Shown: positions 33,523-41,812 of the stretch, piece by piece
How positions within the stretch are numbered: position 1 is the first letter of the stretch
Layout: every line of letters starts with the position of its first letter
Origin: Mobilicoccus massiliensis
GTDB taxonomy: Bacteria > Actinomycetota > Actinomycetes > Actinomycetales > Dermatophilaceae
Assembly (NCBI RefSeq): GCF_000826525.2
Contig: NZ_LN651326.1
Span: forward strand, 62,001 to 126,000
DNA: 64,000 nt
Reading direction: 5' to 3'
The notes under the pieces: generated by a model
Database searches by the model: none
What the model was told of the DNA's origin: nothing
The model's input: the letters and a program-made list of their open reading frames with translations, nothing else
Translations under genes and position numbers: made by a program

Positions 33523-34185
33523 ATGAACGTGTCCGACATCTTCCTCATCGGTGGCCACGGCAAGGTCGCGCTGCTGCTCACCTCGCGACTGGCCGAGCAG
33601 GGTCATGCCGTGACGTCCGTCATCCGCAATCCCGATCAGGCCGAGGACATCGAGAAGGCGGGCGGCACCCCGCTCGTGCTCGACATCGAGCAGGCGTCGG
33701 AGTCCGACCTCGCCGAGGCGATGCGCGAGCACCGGGCGGTCGTGTGGAGCGCAGGCGCGGGCGGCGGCAACCCCGACCGCACGTACGCCGTCGACCGCGA
33801 CGCGGCCATCCGCTCGATGGATGCCGCGAAGGACGCGGGGGTCAAGCGCTACGTCATGGTGTCCTACCTCGGCGCGAGCACGGACCACGGTGTGCCCGAG
33901 GACGACCCGTTCTTCGCCTACGCCGAGGCCAAGGGGGCGGCCGACGCCTACCTGCGCGATTCCGGTCTCGACTGGACGATCCTCATGCCCGGTCAGCTCA
34001 CGCTCAAGTCCGCGAGCAACCACATCGAGGTCGACCCGGAGCTGCAGGAGGGCGACTCCACCGAGACCTCCCGCGCCAACGTGGCGATGGCGATCGACGC
34101 CGCGCTCTCCAACGACGCGACGATCGGCCGCGAGTATCCGTTCCGCGACGGATCCAGCCCGATCGCGTATGCGCTGAGCGACTGA
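33523..34185 (+). CDS. NAD(P)-binding atypical SDR protein
   Basis: The 220-residue protein has a Rossmann start DIFLIGGHGKVALLLTSRLA (the GxxGxxG of atypical SDRs), VVWSAGAGGGNPDRTYAVDR for the strand-4 loop, and a YVMVSYLGA strand before a FFAYAEAKGAADAYLR helix with the YxxxK pair. It resembles YwnB/NmrA-type oxidoreductases acting on unknown substrates. The ATG 33523 is chosen because GGAG lies two to six bases ahead and the upstream extension is not conserved in character. Immediately after its stop comes the in-frame remnant of a DinB gene, suggesting a deletion junction. Confidence 0.87.
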   Translation: MNVSDIFLIGGHGKVALLLTSRLAEQGHAVTSVIRNPDQAEDIEKAGGTPLVLDIEQASESDLAEAMREHRAVVWSAGAGGGNPDRTYAVDRDAAIRSMDAAKDAGVKRYVMVSYLGASTDHGVPEDDPFFAYAEAKGAADAYLRDSGLDWTILMPGQLTLKSASNHIEVDPELQEGDSTETSRANVAMAIDAALSNDATIGREYPFRDGSSPIAYALSD

Positions 34186-34578
34186 CGTCGGCCTCACCCA
34201 TTTCCGTGGGACGAGCCGAGCGAGTACGAGGGCAACGAGGATCTGTTCGCTTCTGCGGACGAGACGATGGCCGACGTTCTCGACTACGCGGCGAGCTGCT
34301 TCGCCCACGCCGACGCGACGATCGAGGCCCTCGACCTCGACGCGGCCGGATCGGTGCCGTGGTGGCCGGAGAACCGGCGCGCGGTGACGCTCGGCCAGAT
34401 CCTCCCGTACGTCGCGCTCGACGAGGCGCGCCATGCGGGCCACGCCGACATCCTTCGCGAGCAACTCGACGGGAACGTCGGCTGGCGGGCCCACGGGGAC
34501 AATCTTCCCGGCTGGGACGACGCCCGCTGGTCGGCGTACGTCGAGCACCTGCGACACCTCGCCGAGAACTTCCGGTGA
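34186..34578 (+). pseudogene. DinB/DUF664 gene remnant, N-terminal part missing
   Basis: Directly after the SDR stop, in the same frame, the sequence continues as RRPHPFPWDEPSEYEGNEDL and on through ADATIEALDLDAAGSVPWWP and ARHAGHADILREQLDGN, the C-terminal two thirds of a DUF664 protein of the type that normally begins about 75 residues earlier with a KHLAGVE helix. No start codon precedes the conserved part; the first ATG (34267) lies inside it, so any product would lack the first metal-binding His. I read this as a gene truncated by a deletion whose left edge abuts the SDR stop. Confidence 0.72.
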
Positions 34579-34803
34579 CCGTGGGTACGTGACCGCGCGC
34601 ACGACCCGGCGAGGACGAGCGTTCGGGGGCGATGCCGTGCCGGGGCTCCTACCTGACGTCGCCGATCGATGCCCTGCCCGCCCAGATTCGCGCGGTACCG
34701 TAGCCGGCCGGGGTGTGCCACGCGGACTCGACGCGCGACGACGCGACGCCCCGGCACTCACCTCACCTCGGTCGGTGCCCACCGCCCGTGACGAAAGGTG
34801 TTC

Positions 34804-35364
34804 ATGTCCGTCTGGGCCGTTCTGCTCATCGCCCTCGGTGTCTCCGCCGACGCGTTCGCCGTCGCACTCGGCAAAGGGCTCTCGCTGCACCCCTTCCGCG
34901 AGCGCGCGGCGCTGGCAGTGGCGGCGACCTTCGGCCTGTTCCAGGCGGTCATGCCGCTCATCGGGTACCTACTCGGCCGGGGGTTCGCGCCACTCATCGA
35001 AGCGGTCGACCACTGGGTGGCGTTCGTGCTGCTCGTGGCCATCGGCCTCCACATGATCGTCGAGGCGACGCGACGGCACGACGACGAGCCGGAGGCAGAG
35101 CGCCTCTCGCTGCGCGAACTGCTCGTCCTCGGCTTCGCGACCAGCGTCGACGCGCTCATCGTCGGGGTCGGCCTCGCGTTGCTCAAGGTCGACGTCATCC
35201 AGGTCGTCTCGACGATCGGGGTCGTCACCTTCGTGCTCAGCTATCTCGGGATGCGCCTCGGCCGACGAGCGGGCAACCGGTTCGGGCCGCCGGCCGCGAT
35301 CGCCGGCGGGCTCATCCTCATCGGCCTCGGAATCACGACGCTCGTCGAGCACCTCTCGGCCTGA
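34804..35364 (+). CDS. mntP: manganese efflux pump MntP
   Basis: The 186-residue protein has six transmembrane helices in two inverted halves, each with the MntP acidic motif: GVSADAFAVALGKG in the first half and TSVDALIVGVGLAL in the second. These Asp residues are required for Mn2+ transport in the family. It exports excess Mn2+. AAAGG lies before the ATG at 34804. The 225-base leader between the DinB remnant and this gene contains CCTACCTGACG and inverted GC-rich segments, but I cannot confirm a yybP-ykoY riboswitch by eye. Confidence 0.92.
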   Translation: MSVWAVLLIALGVSADAFAVALGKGLSLHPFRERAALAVAATFGLFQAVMPLIGYLLGRGFAPLIEAVDHWVAFVLLVAIGLHMIVEATRRHDDEPEAERLSLRELLVLGFATSVDALIVGVGLALLKVDVIQVVSTIGVVTFVLSYLGMRLGRRAGNRFGPPAAIAGGLILIGLGITTLVEHLSA

Positions 35365-35373
35365 CGCCGACAC

Positions 35374-35530
35374 GCTCGGACAGGCGGTCGTCGGCACATC
35401 GGTACGTCGGCACGTCGGCAAGCGGCCCTCAGGACGCTCGGACAGGCGGTTCCACCCAGCATGTGGCAGCCGAGTCACCGCGCAGGCGAACGGATTCCAC
35501 GCATGCGCGGGTGGAACCGCCTGTCCGAGC
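35374..35530. repeat. R1 repeats: one single motif and a 22-bp long-loop inverted repeat
   Basis: GCTCGGACAGGCGG occurs at 35374. A longer copy at 35436-35457 (GCTCGGACAGGCGGTTCCAC...) is exactly complementary to 35509-35530, a 22-bp perfect inverted repeat with a 51-base loop. It lies between mntP and the next gene. The same motif forms the hairpin at 6266 and the arrays at 7.4 and 41.3 kb. Confidence 0.88.
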
Positions 35531-35612
35531 GGCCGGCGACGCCGTCGGGTTGTCGGACCCCGGCTCTAGCGTGGTGGCCGTACTCGAGGTCGACCCGAGA
35601 AACGGAGACACC

Positions 35613-36482
35613 ATGCGCCTCGCCGTCACCACGCCCGGCGGCAACGTCGGCCGCCACCTGACCCGCGTGCTCATCCGAGGGGGTGTTCGGCCGTTGCTCC
35701 TCACCCGTCATCCGCAGAGCCTCCCGGCCGAGCTCGCACCGTACGTCGACGTGATCGCCGTCGACTCGACCGAAGCCGACGAGGTCGTCGCCGCCACCCG
35801 TGACGTCGACTCGATCTACTGGGTCGATCCGTCCGTCATGTCGCCTGATCCGCTCGCCGACTATGCGCGGACCACCGAGGCGATCACGACAGCGGTGACC
35901 GAGAACGGCATCCGCCGGGTGGTGTTCCAGAGCAGTGTGGGCGCCGAGAAGCGTCATGGCGTCGGTGAGATCGACGGCCTCGCGGGCACCGAGACCGCCC
36001 TCGACGCACTCGGTGTCGACGTCATGCATCTGCGGTGCGGGTACTTCTTCACCAACCTGCTGTTGGACCTCGAATCGATCAGAGTAGGGCGGATCTTGAC
36101 CGTGCTACCGATGGATGCACCGATGAGCTGCGTGGCCCCGCGTGACATCGCCGAGGTCGCCGCCGTGGCGTTGCTCGACCGGGAGTGGTCGGGGCGGCGC
36201 GTCCGTGCCGTCCACGGGCCCGAAGACCTCACGTGGTCACAGGTCGCCGGCATCCTCTCCGGCGAGCTCGGTCGTGACGTCGTCGTCGAGCGCATCGCCG
36301 ACGACGCCATGCGGGAGCGGTACCTCGGTGCGGGCATGCCTCCCGCCATGGTCGACGCCGTGCTCGGCATGTCGACAGGGCTGCGCGACGACTTCACGCC
36401 CGAACAACAACGCTCGCCCGACACGACGACGTCCACGACGCTGCGGTCGTGGGTTCGAGAGGAACTCCGGCCCCTGCTCTGA
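35613..36482 (+). CDS. NmrA-type NAD(P)-binding protein
   Basis: The 289-residue protein opens with MRLAVTTPGGNVGRHLTRVL, an atypical-SDR dinucleotide motif (TPGGNVGR), then ADEVVAATRDVDSIYWVDPS and RRVVFQSSVGAEKRHGVGEI, and ends in a substrate-type helix near EELRPLL. This is the NmrA/HSCARG group that binds NAD(P) and acts either as reductase or as a redox-sensing regulator; no YxxxK pair is clear. A purine-rich ACGGAGACACC precedes the ATG. It is followed by the DUF2218 gene 82 bases later on the same strand. Confidence 0.88.
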   Translation: MRLAVTTPGGNVGRHLTRVLIRGGVRPLLLTRHPQSLPAELAPYVDVIAVDSTEADEVVAATRDVDSIYWVDPSVMSPDPLADYARTTEAITTAVTENGIRRVVFQSSVGAEKRHGVGEIDGLAGTETALDALGVDVMHLRCGYFFTNLLLDLESIRVGRILTVLPMDAPMSCVAPRDIAEVAAVALLDREWSGRRVRAVHGPEDLTWSQVAGILSGELGRDVVVERIADDAMRERYLGAGMPPAMVDAVLGMSTGLRDDFTPEQQRSPDTTTSTTLRSWVREELRPLL

Positions 36483-36564
36483 AGGACGCCCTCCAGGCGT
36501 GCGGCCGGTCGGGATGGCAGCGGTGCCACCCCGGGTCGGAGCGTTCTAGGGCACCCTGGGGGGC

Positions 36565-36939
36565 ATGGTCATCGTCATGCCGTTCGTCAAGGCCCGGAAC
36601 GCGGTCGCTCGCGCGTTGGGCTCTCGTCTCCGCGTCACCGTCGTCGGGCAGGCGGCCACCGAACGCGGGGCCCGATACGGTCGGCAACTCGCCTCTCACC
36701 TGGGTCGCAAGGTGGAGACCGAGTGGGACGACGCCACCTCCACCGGAACCGTGACGTTCGACCCCGCGGCACGGCTGTTCCTGTCGACGACGCCGGATGC
36801 GCTCGTCCTCACGCTCACATGCCCGGCCTCGCGAGTGGCCGAGCTCCAGGACGTCGTCGAGCGCCACCTCGTGCGGTTCGGCGCCAAGGACGGGCTCTCC
36901 GTGACCTGGCAGAGCGGCGGCCCTGAGGGCCAGCGATGA
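36565..36939 (+). CDS. DUF2218 family protein
   Basis: The 124-residue protein has GQAATERGARYGRQLASHLG, the conserved helix of DUF2218, then a beta-rich core VETEWDDATSTGTVTFDPAA and VERHLVRFGAKDGLSVTW at the end. DUF2218 proteins are small alpha/beta proteins often encoded beside siderophore or iron-reduction genes; the function is not established. Its stop overlaps the start of the FAD dehydrogenase gene by ATGA, so translation is coupled. ATG 36577 is an alternative start that would remove four residues. Confidence 0.85.
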   Translation: MVIVMPFVKARNAVARALGSRLRVTVVGQAATERGARYGRQLASHLGRKVETEWDDATSTGTVTFDPAARLFLSTTPDALVLTLTCPASRVAELQDVVERHLVRFGAKDGLSVTWQSGGPEGQR

Positions 36940-38621
36940 CCACGACGCAGACCGATGTCGTCGTCGTCGGTGCCGGGCTCGCCGGCCTCGTCGCGGCGAA
37001 CGAGCTCGTGCAGGCCGGACACCACGTGACCGTCGTCGACCAGGAGAACGCGAACAACATCGGCGGGCAGGCCTACTGGTCGTTCGGCGGCCTGTTCCTC
37101 GTCGACTCCCCCGAACAGCGAAGACTGCGCATCCGCGACTCGGTCGAGCTGGCGTGGAACGACTGGAAGGGCAGCGCCGCCTGGGACCGCCTCGACGGCG
37201 AGCATCCCGAGGACGAATGGGCCGTGCAGTGGGGACGCGCCTACGTCGAGTTCGCCGCGGGTGAGAAGTACTCGTGGCTGCGGGCGCACGGAGTCCGGTT
37301 CACGCCGATCGTCGGGTGGGCCGAACGCGGCGACGGCACCGCGAGTGGCCACGGCAATTCCGTGCCCCGCTTCCACGTGCCGTGGGGTACGGGCACGGGC
37401 GTGAGCGAGCCCTGGGCCGACCGAGCGCGCGAGGCCGCCCGAGACGGGCGTCTCACGTTCCGGCACCGGCACCGCGTCGATCGGCTCCTCGTCGAGAACG
37501 GAGCGGTCGTCGGGGTCGCCGGCTCCGTCCTCGCCCCCGACGACGCTCCCCGCGGCGCACCGTCCAACCGCGACGTCACCGGTGACTTCGAGCTGCGAGC
37601 CCAGGCGGTCGTCGTCGCCAGCGGCGGCATCGGCGCCGACCACGATCTCGTCCGAAAGTACTGGCCCGCACGGCTCGGCACGGCGCCGCGACACATGATC
37701 ACCGGGGTGCCCGCCCACGTCGACGGCCGGATGATCGGGATCACCGAGGCCGCCGGCGCCCGGGTCGTCAACAAGGACCGGATGTGGCACTACACCGAAG
37801 GCGTGCAGAACTGGGATCCGATCTGGCCCGGCCACGCGATCCGCATCCTGCCCGGGCCGAGCGCGCTGTGGCTCGACGCCCTGGGTCGCCGCCTTCCCCC
37901 GCCCGGCCTGCCGGGGTACGACACCCTCGGCACGCTGAAGATGCTGCGCACGACACCCGATCTCGCCGGTCACGACCATTCGTGGTTCGTCGTCACCCGC
38001 AAGATCATCGAGAAGGAGTTCGCACTCTCGGGCTCGGAGCAGAACCCCGACATCACCGGCGGCGACCGGGCGCTGATGCTGCGCTCCCGGCTCGCCCCCG
38101 GCGTCCCGGGCCCGGTCCAGGCGTTCATGGATCATGGCGCCGACTTCGTGGTCGCCGACACCGTGCCCGAGCTCGTCACCCGCATGAACGCGCTCACGGA
38201 TGCTCCCCTGCTCGACGTCGAGCAGGTGCTGCGCGAGATCCGAGCCCGCGACTCCCAACTCGACAACCCGTTCTGCAAGGACGCGCAGATCATGGGTATC
38301 CACAACGCTCGCCGCTCGCTCGGCGACCGGATCGTGCGCACCGCGGCGCCGCATCGGCTGCTCGACCGCGACGCCGGCCCGCTCATCGGCGTCAAGCTGC
38401 ACGTGCTCACCCGAAAGACGCTCGGCGGCATCCAGACCGACCTCGCCGGGCGAGGGCTGGGCGCCGACGGCGCCCCGATGCCCGGGCTCTACGCCGCCGG
38501 TGAGGCCGCGGGATTCGGTGGCGGCGGGGTGCACGGCTACAACGCGCTCGAGGGCACGTTCCTCGGCGGGTGTCTGTTCACGGGGCTCACCGTCGGCCGC
38601 TCGCTCGTCGCCGCACTGTGA
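36936..38621 (+). CDS. FAD-binding dehydrogenase (flavocytochrome c/ketosteroid-dehydrogenase type)
   Basis: The 561-residue protein has an FAD motif VVVGAGLAGLVAANELVQAG, then GGQAYWSFGGLFLV, a segment typical of the KstD/succinate-dehydrogenase-like flavoproteins, VVVASGGIGADHDLVRKYWP, and the C-terminal FAD contact GLYAAGEAAGFGGGGVHGYN then ALEGTFLGGCLFTGLTVGRS. Enzymes of this group catalyse dehydrogenation or reduction of C=C bonds in steroids or small acids. No cytochrome domain is fused. It overlaps the DUF2218 gene and probably forms a two-gene operon with it. Confidence 0.9.
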   Translation: MTTTQTDVVVVGAGLAGLVAANELVQAGHHVTVVDQENANNIGGQAYWSFGGLFLVDSPEQRRLRIRDSVELAWNDWKGSAAWDRLDGEHPEDEWAVQWGRAYVEFAAGEKYSWLRAHGVRFTPIVGWAERGDGTASGHGNSVPRFHVPWGTGTGVSEPWADRAREAARDGRLTFRHRHRVDRLLVENGAVVGVAGSVLAPDDAPRGAPSNRDVTGDFELRAQAVVVASGGIGADHDLVRKYWPARLGTAPRHMITGVPAHVDGRMIGITEAAGARVVNKDRMWHYTEGVQNWDPIWPGHAIRILPGPSALWLDALGRRLPPPGLPGYDTLGTLKMLRTTPDLAGHDHSWFVVTRKIIEKEFALSGSEQNPDITGGDRALMLRSRLAPGVPGPVQAFMDHGADFVVADTVPELVTRMNALTDAPLLDVEQVLREIRARDSQLDNPFCKDAQIMGIHNARRSLGDRIVRTAAPHRLLDRDAGPLIGVKLHVLTRKTLGGIQTDLAGRGLGADGAPMPGLYAAGEAAGFGGGGVHGYNALEGTFLGGCLFTGLTVGRSLVAAL

Positions 38622-38718
38622 CCGGAACGCGGCGATGACCGCGGTCGATTAGCCTGCGAGGCGGCGGGCGGCGCGCGTTCGCCACGAGTCGACGAACACC
38701 ACGAAGGCGAGGAGCGGC

Positions 38719-39183
38719 ATGTTCCGGATTCCCGAGATCCCTGCCTCGGCCGGGGCGATCATCCTGGACGACGAGGGACGGCTGCTCATCCTCAAGCCCA
38801 CGTACAAGTCGGGCTGGACCGTTCCCGGCGGGATCATGGAGGACGACGGCGAGACGCCGTGGGACGCCTGTCGCCGGGAGGTCCGCGAGGAGACCGGGCT
38901 CGAGGTGACGCACGGGCGCCTCGTCTGTGTCGACACCCGCCCGGCCAAGAAGGGCGAGAAGCTCGGACTGCGCTTCCTCTTTCACTGCGGCGTCGTGAGC
39001 GCCGACCAGGCCAAGCAGATCCGCCTGCAGGAGTACGAGATCCGCGAGCACCGCTGGGCCGGGATCGACGAGGCCCTCGAGCTGTTGCGCCCCGCCATCC
39101 GTCGCCGGGTCAAGAAGGGCCTCAAGACCAAGTCGTGCCTCTACCTCGAGGGCGGGAAGAGGGTCGACGGCGTTTCACGGTGA
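38719..39183 (+). CDS. Nudix hydrolase
   Basis: The 154-residue protein contains a perfect Nudix box: GGIMEDDGETPWDACRREVR then EETGLE (GX5EX7REUXEEXGU) near residue 37. The following VTHGRLVCVDTRPAKKGEK and the strand with LHFHCGVV-like pattern complete the fold. Nudix enzymes hydrolyse nucleoside diphosphates linked to other moieties; the exact substrate is unknown. A basic tail (RRRVKKGLKTKSC) may contact nucleic acid. It stands alone between the FAD dehydrogenase and the hydrolase-fold gene. Confidence 0.92.
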   Translation: MFRIPEIPASAGAIILDDEGRLLILKPTYKSGWTVPGGIMEDDGETPWDACRREVREETGLEVTHGRLVCVDTRPAKKGEKLGLRFLFHCGVVSADQAKQIRLQEYEIREHRWAGIDEALELLRPAIRRRVKKGLKTKSCLYLEGGKRVDGVSR

Positions 39184-39282
39184 CGTGTTCTCCCGGGCGT
39201 CCACCGACGAATGGTCATGATCGGTTCAAATGCCCAGGGTGTGGCGCCGCCAGATCACCGCGCCCGTCAGGAGAATGTGCCC

Positions 39283-40164
39283 ATGGCCACAGATGTCTTC
39301 GTCCACGTCGGTACCGACCGCTACGCGGCCATCGACTTCGGCGGCGAGGGTCCCGACATCCTCCTCGTCCACCAGCTCGCGTCCAACGCCCAGGCGTGGG
39401 CGCCGCTCGCCTCGGCGCTCACCCGCATCGGTCACGTCGTCGCCGTCGACCTGCGCGGGCACGGGCTCAGCCGGCTCCCCGAGGACGGGCCCGATCGCAT
39501 CGCCGGCGACCTGCCTGCCGTCGTGCGAGAACTCGGTCTCACCCGCCCTCTCGTGGTGCTCGAGCAGGACGAGATCATCGCCCTGTCGACGGATCGCCTC
39601 GCCGGGCTCGGCGCCCGAGGGGTGGCGGTCACCGCGCTCTCGAGCTGCAGCCGCGGCGAGGAGGCCCGCTCCGAGTGGTCCGAACAGGTCGGTCCCGACT
39701 CCCTCGACGTCTGGCACGAACGTTTCGGCCTGTTCGCCTCCGGAACTCCCGAGGAGCTCGAGCCGTACCTCGAGCGCGTCGTCGCCATGGCCACCGACGA
39801 CTGGATCACCGACACCGTGCCCTCCGAGCAGTTCCGCGCGTACTTCCGACGTCATCTCGACGTTCAACCCGACGGGTGGGCCCGACTACCACGCCGCGGG
39901 CCGATCGCGTTGGCGCTGCGCTACGTCGAACAACAGCCGCACGGGCTCGATCTCATCGACCTCTACGACGGGCCCCTGTGGATGCTGCCACCGGAGGAGA
40001 CCCTGAGCCCCGCCGAGATCGAGGCCCTCGTGGAGTACACGGCAGGGCGCCCCGACCGCGAGCTGCGTCTCATCTCCGGCGGCCCGGTGATCGAGGGTTT
40101 CGACGCCGACGAATTGGCGGCAGGACTCGCCGACATGCTCGCCGCCACCGAGACCGGTGAGTGA
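39283..40164 (+). CDS. alpha/beta-hydrolase-fold protein, nucleophile elbow degenerate
   Basis: The 293-residue protein starts MATDVFVHVGTDRYAAIDFG and aligns along its full length with the partial protein at 1-792: GGEGPDILLVHQLASNAQAW, VAVDLRGHGLSRLPEDGPDR, LFASG and DWITDTVPSEQFRAYFRRHL in both. At the nucleophile elbow it reads VVLEQDEIIAL, so, as in the paralogue, the Ser is replaced by an acidic residue. The fold is kept but normal hydrolysis is unlikely. AGGAG lies nine bases ahead of the ATG. It is convergent with the SMR exporter gene. Two such copies 39 kb apart suggest a retained, non-redundant role. Confidence 0.85.
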   Translation: MATDVFVHVGTDRYAAIDFGGEGPDILLVHQLASNAQAWAPLASALTRIGHVVAVDLRGHGLSRLPEDGPDRIAGDLPAVVRELGLTRPLVVLEQDEIIALSTDRLAGLGARGVAVTALSSCSRGEEARSEWSEQVGPDSLDVWHERFGLFASGTPEELEPYLERVVAMATDDWITDTVPSEQFRAYFRRHLDVQPDGWARLPRRGPIALALRYVEQQPHGLDLIDLYDGPLWMLPPEETLSPAEIEALVEYTAGRPDRELRLISGGPVIEGFDADELAAGLADMLAATETGE

Positions 40165-40193
40165 CGGGAGACGCCCTGGCGCATTCGTGCAGG

Positions 40194-40508
40194 TCAGTGC
40201 ACGAGTTTGAGCCCGATGACGCAGCCGATGATGCCGAGCAGCAACAGGATCTTGACGAGGGAGACGGTCTCGGTACCGGTCACCATGCCGTACGCGACGG
40301 TGAGTGAGGCGCCGACGGCGACCCAGATCGCGTAGGAGGTTCCGGTCGGCAGCGTGCGCATCGCGTACGCGAGGCCGCCCATGCTCACCGCGCACGCGGC
40401 GAAGAACACCAGCGACGGCCACAGGCGCGTGAATCCGTCCGACCTGGCGAGCGCGACCGCCCACACGGCCTCGAACATGCCGGAGACGACGAGAACGATC
40501 CAGGCCAC
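40194..40508 (-). CDS. sugE: small multidrug-resistance family exporter (SugE/Gdx-like)
   Basis: The 104-residue protein has four transmembrane helices and starts VAWIVLVVSGMFEAVWAVAL, with the essential Glu (residue 13) in SGMFEAVWAVAL that defines SMR transporters. AMRTLPTGTSYAIWVAVGA and the C-terminal LVKILLLLGIIGCVIGLKLV match the SugE/Gdx group, most members of which export guanidinium rather than drugs. It should act as a dual-topology dimer. GTG is the start, with AGGAGG seven bases ahead. No guanidine riboswitch is recognisable upstream. Confidence 0.9.
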   Translation of the reverse strand: MAWIVLVVSGMFEAVWAVALARSDGFTRLWPSLVFFAACAVSMGGLAYAMRTLPTGTSYAIWVAVGASLTVAYGMVTGTETVSLVKILLLLGIIGCVIGLKLVH

Positions 40509-40622
40509 GGGCCAACCTCCTGGTGGAACGAGGGCGCCGAGGAGGTCGGCACCGCTCCCAGCTTCGCAAACCGTCTCGATCCGGCGCGCGGCGCGGCAGG
40601 CGGCACCGAGCACCGGAGCGCG

Positions 40623-41237
40623 TCACCGACGGCGCGTCGCCATCCGTTCGACCCCGCGGCGGATCAACGTCGACACCTCCGCCGGCACGTCGGGAAGCCC
40701 GTCGACGCCGAACCACCGCAGGTCGTCGGACTCCTCGGAGCGCTGCTCGCGAGCGCCCTCGGCGGCCACGGCGACGAACCTCACGTCGAGGTGGCGAGTC
40801 GGGTGGGTGTAGCCCTTGCACGTGATCGGGTGACAGTGCAGGTCCACGGGCACGGGGTCGAGAGTCACATCGAACCCCGACTCCTCCCTGGCCTCGCGGC
40901 GAGCGGCGTCGGCCAACGTCGCGTCGGCGTCCTCGAGGTGCCCACCGAGTTGCAACCACCGGCCGACGAGCGGATGCAGGGTGAGCAGCACCCGCCGGCG
41001 ATCGGCGGAGAGCACGACGACCGATGCGGTGACGTGCCCGGGCGCGCAGGTGCGGCGGGTCGCGTCGGCACGCGCCGCGAGGAACGCGAGGTAGACCTGG
41101 CGCAGGGATTCCTGATCCACGTCGGGCGCCGCCCATGCCTCCAACGTGGCGCGGACGTCGGCGTGCAGGACGTCGTCGGCATCGGCGCGCACCGGTTCGC
41201 TCGTCACGTCCCCCAGCATTCCAGCCGACCGCGCCAC
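40623..41237 (-). CDS. Nudix hydrolase
   Basis: The 204-residue protein has a Nudix box GGHLEDADATLADAARREAR then EESGFD near residue 98, preceded by TASVVVLSADRRRVLLTLHP (first strands). An N-terminal 60-residue helical region with LRQVYLAFLAARADAT is an addition found in several actinobacterial Nudix proteins. It may hydrolyse a modified nucleotide. In-frame alternative starts exist at residues 7 and 11. It is followed on the same strand by the SMR exporter and preceded by the large R1 array. Confidence 0.88.
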   Translation of the reverse strand: MARSAGMLGDVTSEPVRADADDVLHADVRATLEAWAAPDVDQESLRQVYLAFLAARADATRRTCAPGHVTASVVVLSADRRRVLLTLHPLVGRWLQLGGHLEDADATLADAARREAREESGFDVTLDPVPVDLHCHPITCKGYTHPTRHLDVRFVAVAAEGAREQRSEESDDLRWFGVDGLPDVPAEVSTLIRRGVERMATRRR

Positions 41238-41251
41238 CCCGACGAACGGCC

Positions 41252-41703
41252 GCTCGAACAGGCGGTTTCACGCACGGGGTTCGAACCGAACCGCCTGCGC
41301 GACTGCGGGGCGGACTGGCGCTCGAGTGAAGCCGCCTGCACGACCGCTCAAACAGGCGGTTTCACCCACCCGGTCGGACCAAACCGCCTGTCCGAGCACG
41401 CGACGGCCACCGGATTCAGCCCAAACCGCCTGTCCGAGCGTGAGGCGGGCTGGCGCGCCGGGGTCAGGCCGCCTGTGCCGCCGCTCAAACAGGCGGTTTC
41501 ACCCACCCGGTCGGACCAAACCGCCTGTCTGAACACGCGACCGCCACCCGGTTCGGACCAAACCGCCTGTCTGAGCACGCGACGGCCACCCGGTTCGGAC
41601 CGAACTGCCTGTCCGAGCACGGGGCGGCCTCCGGATTCGGCCCAAACCGCCTGTCCGAGCACGCGACCGCCACCGAGTTTCGGGTGAAACCGCCTGTCCG
41701 AGC
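41252..41703. repeat. R1 repeat array, 42-base period
   Basis: The 575-base gap between the Nudix and panE starts holds about nine forward copies of AAACCGCCTGTCCGAGC (starts near 41381, 41423, 41518, 41560, 41602, 41644, 41687, plus degenerate copies at about 41289, 41327 and 41466) and three inverted copies of GCTCRAACAGGCGGTTTCAC (41252, 41346, 41482). The main spacing is 42-43 bases, with linkers built on ACGCGACGGCCACCSGRTTC. Inverted and forward copies can pair over long stems. It is distinct from the 32-base array at 7.4 kb but uses the same core. Confidence 0.92.
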
Positions 41704-41812
41704 GGTGTCGAGGTGCGGGGCGTGTGGCAACGTGGCGCGCGACGGTGGAGGACCGGTGAGACGAGACGCTCGGCACGCGAGACGGCCGGCGCGGTGAGAA
41801 CGGAGGATCCGC

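Noticed and set aside
36505..36535. Third full copy of the R2 hairpin
   Set aside because: GGGATGGCAGC and a nearby GGTGCCACCC are present, but the inner stem and right arm are missing, so it may be chance or a remnant.
40509..40625. Guanidine riboswitch before the SMR exporter gene
   Set aside because: I could not find the conserved ACGR-loop hairpins of mini-ykkC or the conserved stretches of ykkC-I or ykkC-III in the leader.
41270..41300. tRNA-like GTTCGAACC element
   Set aside because: The T-loop-like string is part of the R1 array; no acceptor, D or anticodon arms fit around it. No tRNA was recognised anywhere in the window.
40791..41687. 298-residue protein with 14-residue repeats read through the 42-base array
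   Set aside because: The frame is open only because 42 is a multiple of three; it runs opposite the Nudix gene, has no start context, and the same repeat core elsewhere has a 32-base period that breaks any frame.
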